From Solen grandis (taxonomy: Eukaryota > Mollusca > Bivalvia > Adapedonta > Solenidae), in the NCBI GenBank assembly GCA_021229015.1, contig CM037783.1, positions 29,919,401 to 29,983,400 of the forward strand: a stretch of DNA of 64,000 bases, in the 5' to 3' direction. Of the stretch, positions 55,094 through 64,000 are shown in pieces. The first letter of the stretch is position 1. Each line of letters begins with the position of its first letter. The position numbers were made by a program, and so were the translations under genes. Below the pieces are notes generated by a model. That model made no database searches and had not been told where the DNA came from. It saw only the letters and a program-made list of their open reading frames with translations.

Positions 55094-57534
55094 GTAAGGC
55101 ATAGAACATGTTAATGGTGCTACCTAAATCATTGAAATGCTGTAAGAGGTAAAATATTGTTTCAGGTATGTATATGTATGTATGTTTTATGTATTGTTTG
55201 CGTATTTGTACAAAGGATATTGTATGGACCTATGTACAAGGTGTCATAAAGCTGATTTAGGAGACATCGTCGGAAACCCCGGGATTGACTTATTCCTTTT
55301 ATCTTCATGACACTAAGCAGTGGGAAGAAATGCCAACTAAAACATCATTAACAGCAGTCGTTGACTAAGAAATGCGCCTTATTGGGTTATATTGCCGTTT
55401 AAAACAGCCATGGAATCAATGAAATGATTTGACACAACTTAAAACGAAGAAATACAGACGTAAACTCCCTGTTTAGAGGATATCGATTAATCGGGTATGG
55501 AAATCCGATGATTAGAGATTTCTGGCGATATCAATAGCTACGCCTTATTGTTTATGTCTATTTCTGACCTATTGTCGTCAGCGGTATAATTTATAAAGGA
55601 AACAAGCCCAACATTAATGTCATCTGTATTGTATGACAATACAGGAGCAATGGGGTAGGAACTGCCAGCATGCCACAGCGTCCTGTAATCCGTGTGTTAC
55701 ATAGGCCGAGGAGGTAACAGAAACAACAGATGATCCATTGAAATAGGAGAAAGTAAGGCTGTTCGAACGCAGGCGCCGATAAAAAAAAACACTAGTCCTT
55801 TATAATCCGTGCTCGAAAAGATGTTTGAATCATTCCAACATATATAATTCAGGGCAAAACTTACGGCTGGCAATCCTTATTCTTTCACAGGGAAGTAATT
55901 GTTGGACTTTAACCCTGTTGTGGATTAAATATTTATTGATTTAGATCAGCTCGTTCACAGAAAGTCATTGTCTAAGATCTTCATTTTAACTACATGTATA
56001 TCTGCGTATTACGTCTATCAATACCAATCTACAGGCGTATGGTCACCCTGTTCAACATTTCGTGATTGTAAAAGAAATATTGGGTTTCTCCATCGCAAGC
56101 AATAGTGATAGGAACAGTATTGAACTTATATTAGAATATTTTAATATAAACTTTTATTTAGACGTTTCCTTTACGTGTGCTATCTCATGACTGATCACAT
56201 TCTCTTCGCGCATGCGCTCTCACTTCACAGGCTGAACTTACGAATTCGCTACCCGGAATTTGTGAAGGCGCCGTGTTGCGGAACATACAAGCACCTGCTT
56301 CGTGGATACCGAGTTCTATATTTAACATATTTCACCGAAGTTGGCGTTTACGTAAATAGCGTTTTTTCGTGCAATGTGACCTACACTTGCTGAGTTATGT
56401 CAGGAAACAAAGACTACACCCATGTACATTAACGAGGGAGATTAGAAACAACATGTTGTATTACTATACCGCTCATCTTTTAAGGATAACAAAAGATAAC
56501 ATATTTCATAGCATGCAGATGTAAGATACTTTTGCAATTAATTAAATCCTACCCATGATCGAAATTTTGAAAGTCTATTATATCTTCTGAAAATAAAAGG
56601 GCAACGTTTGTCCTAGAACGCTCACCAGTGAATGCTCTAAACCTATGTAACATAGCTTTAACTGGTTACATTTAGCATCAACCAAGTTCAAATTTCAAAT
56701 GCAAAAAAATAAAAAAAATAAAAATAAATAAAGTTTCTCTGCAAGTTATATAAGAAAACTAACCGACTAGCTTGGAGCCTCATTTTTCAAGGGATAAATA
56801 GTGCTGAAGCATTTACAGTTAAGGGCCGTGAAGTTATCATAAGTCATCAAAATTTAATTCTAAAATTGCTTTCAGAGAAGGAGAATTACATTGTATAAAA
56901 GGAAATTAGCCGACACGCTGGGGTCATATCTTTAATGGATCAATTTTATTTTAGCAATAGGATGTAAGGGCCACAAGCTGACCATTGGTTTCAAGGAAGA
57001 ATATTTCGAAAGTGTTTTGGGTTTTTTTGGTTACTATGGCAACCAGAGTTCTGTATAAATCGAGTTTAGCATATTTTAAGTATCATCCATGCCTAGTTCA
57101 TCAATTTCTATACATTGGTCATTTTTTTAAACGCACGAAGGACGCGGTGTAATCATAAAAGCTTACCTTGAGTACGTTGTGCTCTGGCAAGTTTAAAAAG
57201 AAAAGTATGAAACACACCGGTCAAAAAGTATATATTTTCATATATATCTATTTTCTAACAAGCACGCAGTATCCACTCAGCTGGTAAAATGTTTTGCTTC
57301 ATTGATACACATATGCTGATTCCTTTTCTTACACGAAATAACATCTTACATGATTTAAGTACATTTATTATGAAGTCAATAAACGTTACACGCTTGAGAG
57401 TAGTACTCGTCTCGGATGCTGAACGTTGAACGCTGAATTTGTAGGTTATGTTTATTGTTCGGGCAGTGCGCGGATTAGAAAGCATTGGATCTGCATTCAC
57501 TACTGTAACAAAAAAACACGATTTGCTAGTTAAA

Positions 57535-57682
57535 ATGGGAACAATACTATCGTCTGCACGCAGATCATCGTCTGCCTCATATTCTGATAATGTGACCGAA
57601 ATAAGACCTGAGACACGGAGCCGTCTTGGAAGGTTTAACCTGTCGAGGAACGCGGGGCTGGAATTTCAACCGGAAATTAAAC
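57535..57682 (+). CDS. Transglutaminase candidate first exon 1c (copy B)
   Basis: Allele of 43819-43966 with one Leu-to-Phe change. Donor at 57683. A conserved NRF1-like site lies upstream near 56205-56217. Confidence 0.65.
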
Positions 57683-58001
57683 GTAAGGCCTAGAAAGCGT
57701 TTTATTGTTGACTTAATCATCGACTATATAATATACATGTTAATTTCTTTCAAACTCCACGTTGCCAGTCTTAACTATGACTTCCGGTGTCGTCTACTGC
57801 AGTATGTATATAGTTGTGCAGAACATATATATGCCATTAATTAATATTTGCAGAATAAATCGTTATTTATGTTACATAGCATGTGTTCCGGTGAGGGTTA
57901 TCGGGAATGCTTTTGATCATTCGTGTAAGTCATACGCGTACTTTTAAGTGCTAACCAAGTTGAATATCACACATTCTAATATAGACCTGAGTGTAATTAT
58001 C

Positions 58002-58140
<139 letters not shown>

Positions 58141-58767
58141 CCGTCGCTGCGATAGTATTTCAATCATATAGCGACGTCCAGCTAATTACAGGTGGAGGAA
58201 GACCCCGAGTACACAGAGGTACCCGGGTAGAACCACCGACCTACCGCAAGCCAGCTGGGAGGCTGTAATTATGTACATTTCTGTATATAATGGGAGAGAC
58301 ATTGATGTTTTTGTTGTTGTTGTTGTTGTTGTTCCCGAGTTGTCTGTCTGTTTGTTCGTCCGCCCAAGTTTCAACCATTTTGTTTCGAGGTGAAGGTCAC
58401 AGTTAGAGGTTAAAGGTCTACTGACCATTTTGTGTATGTTCCAATTATCTTTTCTTTTTTCTTTTTTCTTTTTTGTTGTTGTTGTTGTTTTTATTTGTTT
58501 TTGCTTTTTTGCCACTCGTTTTTCATGTAATGATATATTTTACCAAAATATATAATACACTTGTGCCATGGGCAAACCCCTTCGCCGGTAGATCTGCGAC
58601 TGTTAGCAGCTGTGTGGCATGTTGCAACCACTTTACACACAGAATGTCTCCGCATTGCTAAGTAGATCAAGGTTAAGATTGATTTGGATCATAGATACAC
58701 AAAAGCTGGTCGCATATTTCTTGCTTACATACGTCAGCTCAGTTCAACGGAATTATACTATAAATAG

Positions 58768-59003
58768 TTTGTTTGTTGCTGTTTAACGTCCCATCGAAAG
58801 TGCATATCTTTCAGTCACATAAAGACTGTCTACCCGATATATATAGTGCGTGCTCTCGCAATTTGATAACCATTTAAGACAACCTAGGCACGTTTTCCTC
58901 CCACCGAGCACTACCAATTGTTACCGTTTAAACGACTTGGCCAGTGATCGAGGTCAAGACCTGTCGAATACGAGACCGGCTCTCTGGCTACAAGGTCAAA
59001 TAG
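58768..59003. repeat. SINE-like dispersed repeat (copy B)
   Basis: Allele of 45007-45240. Confidence 0.35.
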
Positions 59004-59577
59004 ATCGGTTTGGTTGGTTACCAGGCGTTGTTTTTGACAAAACCACTTGTGTGGAACCTTTCAGCAAACACTGCATGTTGGGTGGTTATAAACATAGACA
59101 TTTTAAACCTTGTTCAGCCTGTATAGACATTACTCACTCAGGCGAAATTGAAGCGGCTGTAACTGAAAATTTATGGCTGGGCGAGCAAGCTGGTGAGCAT
59201 TAATGATTGCCAAGCTATTGTAGTGTTCCATGTATACTCCATGAATAGCATAATTTGTATTCCTTTGTCAAACTGGTCAGATCATAAACACATATACCAA
59301 AGTTAAATTTATTTGATATATCGGTACATGTATTAGGATTTCAAGATGCGTGTATTCTTATGAAACTGTATATCCTACGTTATGTAATTAGACACGCTTG
59401 TAGTTGTTAAACAAGTTTTGATTTAGATAAAAATAGTGAACTACAAAACGTCACTGCTTTTTTAATCTTCGGCTAAAATTGACAGTATTTATTTTAGCTG
59501 CTTGCGTTTATAGTGTGCAATGTTCTTGACCTTTTCATAAACTAAAGGGTAATGGGGTTTTACCGATGTTTTTTTTT

Positions 59578-60353
59578 TTTATTTATTATCATTATTATTA
59601 ATATTTATATTTATTATTATAATCTATTTGTCTTGTGTTCATATTGTTTCAATAATGTGTTATATTTAGATCAATATCATTTAAAACGTAAGAAAAACGT
59701 CAAACAATTGTTCTGATTAATAATAAACTGATTTCAGATTGGGTTTATCATTAGTCTACAGTACCTTGTCCTGACCAAAGGCTCTACATATTTAACTGAC
59801 CAGCGTAAGCTGCATCATTGTTTAACCTATTCTCGGGAAAAAAAGAAAAACAACAACAACAACAAATCAGTAGTTTTACGCCCCCTCCATGAAATGGCGA
59901 CATGCATATAGTTTTACAATTGTCCATATGTCTGTCTGTCTGTCTGTCTGTCTGAACAAGCAATCATGTCTGAACTGTAACTTTGTTTATGGTAGTGTTT
60001 TGAATTAACTTTGCACCGATGATCCCTATGACAAGACGATTTGTCGCGAACAAGAGCAATGTCACAAGCTTGAATGTCAAGGTCATAGCAGTCGGTTAAG
60101 CTTAAAATATGTGCAAGCAATCCAGTCCGGGCTCTAATTTTGTTGTGTATGTTCATGTTTTGAAATAACTTGGCATAAGTTGTCCCTAGGACAAGAGGAA
60201 AATGAATCACGTTACTACTTGAAGTTCAAGATCACAGAGCTCGGATTACCTAAAACTCGTAGTTACTGTGGTGTGTATGGTTGTGTTTTAAAAAAAACTT
60301 GGTGCAAGTGATCCCTAGGACAAGACAGTATGTCGGAAACAAGGTCGTTAGGG

Positions 60354-60385
<32 letters not shown>

Positions 60386-60665
60386 CCCCATTCTCCACCA
60401 TCATCAGAAACGTTTAATCGTGTTTTTCATGGCTATCGTCTTCACTATCAGCTATATGTATTACAGTTGAATCATTTATTTATAGCCATTTCAAGACAAG
60501 TACAACACATATCTTCACTATACTTTACTATCCATTTTAGACAGCGCAGCGCATGCGCGAAGCAGGCTTAAGGCAGAGGAACTCTAATCGGCCCGGCAAA
60601 TTACAACCTATGTCGGCAAAGATCGCCGAACTTTCGTTATTCTTCGTCATAGCACATCATGATTC

Positions 60666-60711
<46 letters not shown>

Positions 60712-60956
60712 TTAAGAAGTTTCATTCATGTATCTTATATCATTGTTAATTTGATGTAATAATTCTGATTGGTATTCATCTATTTGAATGCAAAAATATC
60801 GTTCCTTTTTCAAAAGAGAGAAAAAAACATCCCAAATAACTTCCGGTGACGTCATTTTTGGAATTCCCCTAGTCAAAACGAATAATTGTGATAATTGAGG
60901 GTATTTTGAAAAGTACTCCATAAAAAAATCTACATTTATGAAATCTTTGTTTTCAG
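59578..60956. other. Intron sequence before transglutaminase exon 2
   Basis: Single copy. Contains (TCTG)n at 59932-59954, (ATC)n at 60354-60386 and (GT)n at 60668-60706. A GCGCATGCGCGA NRF1-like site at 60549-60560 may indicate another promoter. No exon recognised. Confidence 0.5.
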
Positions 60957-61184
60957 CCCCAGATAGTGCAGACAAGGACATTCTCCAAGTAGAAAGTGTT
61001 GATCAGCATGTGAAAGACAACACCGAGGCACACCGCACTGACGCGTTTGCCATCACAGATGTTATTTTAAACAACGGAAAAGAGTGCCTGGTTGTGAGAC
61101 GAGGTCAAGCATTTGACCTGACTTTGAACTTAAATCGCCCTTATGACGCCAACAAGGATGACCTCAGATTTAATCTTCAGTTTG
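60957..61184 (+). CDS. Transglutaminase, exon 2 (N-terminal domain, first half)
   Basis: Acceptor TTTTCAG ends at 60956, donor GTAAGT at 61185, phase 1 at both ends. Encodes PDSADKDILQVESVDQHVKD then HRTDAFAI, LVVRRGQAFDLTLNLNRPYD and DDLRFNLQFG. These are hallmarks of the transglutaminase N-terminal beta-sandwich (VxSxDxHxxxN…HxTD…LVVRRGQxFxLxLxxxRxY). The protein crosslinks Gln to Lys side chains; invertebrate forms act in clotting, cuticle or matrix. The start is spliced to one of the candidate exons 1a-1c. High confidence in family, lower in which isoforms exist. Confidence 0.93.
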
Positions 61185-61961
61185 GTAAGTGAGAATGTTT
61201 CAGTCCATTGAAATATCTAATATTAAACGAAAGAATTGGGGAAAAAATACTGATCTCATCTACTTGAGTAAGTTATATCCAGTAAGTCGATAAGGAAAAC
61301 AGATTTTTATGTATAAATTTATTAAATATAATTCCTCTGTAAAATAATGATGAACCTGATATGCATCTCTTTTAGCAAAGCTTAAATTCAATCGTTGTAT
61401 GCAATCTTATTTATGACTGCCGTCCGCTTTGCTTTAAAAGTCACATCCTCTGTCATTGAGGGACTGCCTAATCGATACAGAGCGACCAATGCCTCGCAAA
61501 CTCCACACAGTGATCTCCCTTGCAGGCAAAAAAAAAATACTGTCGTCACAAATGTCACGTGATGATGGTAAACTGACAAAATGGTGTCTCTGTCTGCTGT
61601 CACAACAAAAATATTTTTAAAATGATTTTTTTTTGCCAATTTTTTTACCACGAGGCGATACTTGTATTTGATGTTTATTAAAGAAAACATACTTAGGGAT
61701 ATGACACTCGCAGTATTTTTTTTTATTATTTTTTTTTTTTTTTTTGGAAAAATTAGATAAATTCAGTTAATTTTTACTTGTGGTTGCAGAGGTTATATAC
61801 AACTATTTTTATTCTCCTTATCATGAAACCGAGGCAACTAGTGTATCATCTCTACATTTATAGTACATATCATGAGGCCGTCCACCATCCATTTTGTTTC
61901 TGCTGAATGTAAATGTATTAGTAAATGAAATTCTTAGAATGGTATTGCTGTTTATATGTAG
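61185..61961. other. Transglutaminase intron
   Basis: AT-rich, with T runs near 61717-61745. Nothing else recognised. Confidence 0.8.
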
Positions 61962-62219
61962 GAGATAATCCATTCCCAACCAACGGAACATATGTGACGT
62001 TTATCCTTTCGACAAAGGAAGAACCAAATGAATGGGGAGGTTCCGTTGTCTCGAACAAGGATAACAGTCTCCGTGTTGCCCTGGTAACACCACCGTCATG
62101 TTTAGTCGGCAAGTGGAGTCTGAAAATCGATGTCGTCAAGAAGGCGAACGCGAAAGAGACGGTTTACAGGTGGAGCCAAAAGCAACCAATCTATGTCCTC
62201 TTCAACCCTTGGAATAAAG
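61962..62219 (+). CDS. Transglutaminase, exon 3 (N-terminal domain, second half)
   Basis: Acceptor TATGTAG ends 61961, donor GT at 62220, phase 1 to phase 1. Encodes GDNPFPTNGTYVTFILSTKE, WGGSVVSN, LRVALVTPPSCLVGKWSLKI and PIYVLFNPWNKG. The last block is the conserved LFNPW motif joining the N-terminal domain to the catalytic core. Confidence 0.93.
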
Positions 62220-62970
62220 GTGAGAATACTTTACATCTCACCTGATGACTTTCTTGTAAGTACACGTGACCGCAGGATGGCCAGCTTCAACCGGAATTTC
62301 CCAGGTGAAGCAAAGGAATTTCATGAATATATTAAAAAATAAAAATAATGTACATTCATGCAGTAGCTTAATGAATATATGTAAAGGTTTTCGAATTAAC
62401 CATGATCTGTGGCAAGATGTTTTCTTTTTAACTTTTTATCATGGCTGCTGTACGAAACCCATATGTGAAAGGGAACATGTCGGTATAAACTAAACCTCCC
62501 ATGGTAACTTATGTGGAGTGAAAGGACAAGGTCTTGTAAGTTTTGTAATTCTGATTGAATTTCTGAAGGAAATCGTTTTGTTACCTAACCTGAACGAAAT
62601 GTGCTCAATGTGACCTGTTGTGACCCCCCTCCTCCTCCTATATCCCCCGGATGTAGGTAGTCATCGTCTGCCGTGCGTCGTTAACAATTTCCGTTAAAAT
62701 CTAGAAATTTATGAAACTTGGCATGGATGATACTTTCGTGAACCTCCGTGAAATATTTATAAAATTTGAAGAAAAAAAAAACCACTTGAACTCTAACAAT
62801 CATATTAAAAAAAAAACTTTCAAAAATCTTCCCTTGTACTAATCAGATCAATGTTATCACCCTAAATGATCAAAATGTAGTTGAGCCCTTGAAAAGTGAG
62901 GTATTGTATATACATGTATTAAAAGCCGCCAAATAGGTTCCACATGACGACTGTTTATATTTTTTTCCAG
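62220..62970. other. Transglutaminase intron
   Basis: Canonical GT-AG limits. No inner gene; the short open frames are incidental. Confidence 0.8.
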
Positions 62971-63089
62971 ATGACCAGGTTTACATGAAAGAAGAAGAAT
63001 TGCTTGGGGAATATGTTCTGAGTCAAGTTGGAAAGATATATTCAGGAAGTCAAAAACAGATTTCGTCAAAACCATGGGCGTTTGGACAA
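62971..63089 (+). CDS. Transglutaminase, exon 4 (start of catalytic core)
   Basis: Acceptor TTTTTCCAG ends 62970, donor GTACGT at 63090. Encodes DDQVYMKEEELLGEYVLSQV, GKIYSGS and KPWAFGQ, matching the DxVYM…EYVLN…G.IY.G…PW.FGQF region of transglutaminases. Phase 1 in, phase 0 out. Confidence 0.93.
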
Positions 63090-63630
63090 GTACGTATAAA
63101 GATACATTTATATCCAACTATCAGAATTTCGTAAATAAATAACAATTCACGCATCTTGATTTCTGATATCATTCTCTAAGGTTTGGATGTCAAATATATA
63201 CCAAAGATACTGTAATTCAGTACGAGTACTTTATAAATATTTCGTGAATACGAAGCATATATTTCATCTCGTCTCAACAAACAATTGTGCGTAACCTTTT
63301 TCCCGACGTAAAGGCATTTTCTACCAATAAAAATCGTTCATACATTTGATCTTATATTGCGTCATCATCCATAAAAAATGTTAAAGTGAGATTAGACAGC
63401 TACGCCGAAAAACTAGCACCTTAAAAATGTAATTCCTTTTGACTATAAACACTCTAGTAATACTACCGCTCCCCGTCACCCTGCCCCGTAACCGGAAGTT
63501 GTGAATCCGACCCCTTGTCGCGATTTCTACCAATGGGGCGTTTAAACGAAGCAATCAAATATACACATATACACTATTCCAGTCTTGTTTGACTTTGTTG
63601 GTTGTAATTTTTCGTCACTATACACTACAG
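63090..63630. other. Transglutaminase intron
   Basis: Canonical GT-AG limits. Nothing else recognised. Confidence 0.8.
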
Positions 63631-63738
63631 TTCGACGGAGTGATACTGGACTGCTGCATTTATCTTCTGGATAACTCCAAATTAAAGGATCACCAGCGTG
63701 GGAACCCCATCAATGTCAGTAGGACCATCTCAGCCGCT
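63631..63738 (+). CDS. Transglutaminase, exon 5 (core, before the active-site Cys)
   Basis: Acceptor CTACAG ends 63630, donor GTAAGT at 63739, 36 codons. Encodes FDGVILDCCIYLLDNSKLKD then RGNPINVSRTISAA, the RGNPxxVSRxxSA signature. The next exons (with the catalytic Cys, His and Asp) are beyond the window, so activity cannot be judged. Confidence 0.93.
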
Positions 63739-64000
63739 GTAAGTTTGTTCTTGGTATTTCAGTAAGAATTTGAATTGTCACTTTGAATTATTTCTAACCG
63801 TGATGATTATCAGAAGGGAGTTCTTTGAGAATTTGACTGTGCTGAGAGAAAAAAAAATGTTACATTGATTGAAACTTATCGATTCTTTGTAACATTATAT
63901 ATTGAACGGGAGTTTCTCAGCGTCGGAAACCTACGAGCGCTCATTCCGTTACTATATTCATCGCGATGTAACAGGCAGTCGTGGGTATCGGCATCGTCGA

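Noticed and set aside
58850..59203. 117-codon frame in the SINE-like region
   Set aside because: Allelic copy A has a change that breaks it, and it lies in a dispersed repeat without domain features.

Overview
The window is animal nuclear DNA, most likely from a bivalve mollusc. It is AT-rich and intron-bearing, it carries a Steamer-like Ty3/gypsy retrotransposon, and it contains exons of a metazoan transglutaminase. No prokaryotic gene organisation, rRNA or CRISPR array was seen. One 100-N gap lies at 45828-45927.

Region 1 (1-19173): a decayed, multi-exon hAT-transposase-derived gene on the + strand (exons between 292 and 19173, with in-frame stops and frameshifts). Its sixth exon is split by a complete Polinton/Maverick-type virus-like element, 3599-18220 (14.6 kb). 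The insertion has a perfect 6-bp target duplication (TATGGC) and terminal inverted repeats of about 303 bp, and the outermost 83 bp of each end is itself a hairpin palindrome. Inside are a protein-primed-type DNA polymerase B, a retroviral-like integrase, an FtsK/HerA-type packaging ATPase, a double-jelly-roll-type major capsid protein candidate, two paralogous penton-like genes, a fibre-like gene and several small membrane or coiled-coil proteins. No adenain-like protease was recognised. Several genes carry single-base frameshifts or stops, so this copy looks defective. A family of very short hairpins (GGAC-NNN-GTCC and stem variants that change in a compensatory way) has spread through this element, inside and between genes. 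It is the best candidate here for something undescribed.

Region 2 (19174-25927): no gene recognised. It holds inverted repeats of a probable non-autonomous DNA transposon, a tRNA-derived SINE head and short tandem repeats.

Region 3 (25928-59577): two homologous copies, A (25928-45827) and B (45928-59577), meet at the gap. They differ by small changes and by three large indels: a 2.6-kb segment in A, a 5.0-kb retrotransposon in A with identical 194-bp LTRs and a single 1378-codon gag-pol frame, and a 1.3-kb hairpin-ended repeat in B. Because both contig ends fall at homologous positions, the simplest reading is two haplotypes wrongly placed in tandem, not a true duplication. Each copy carries three candidate alternative first coding exons (phase 1 donors) for the transglutaminase. 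Two of them start Met-Gly and look N-myristoylated.

Region 4 (59578-64000): four internal exons of the transglutaminase (60957-63738, + strand) covering the N-terminal domain and the beginning of the core. The catalytic Cys/His/Asp exons lie beyond the right edge.
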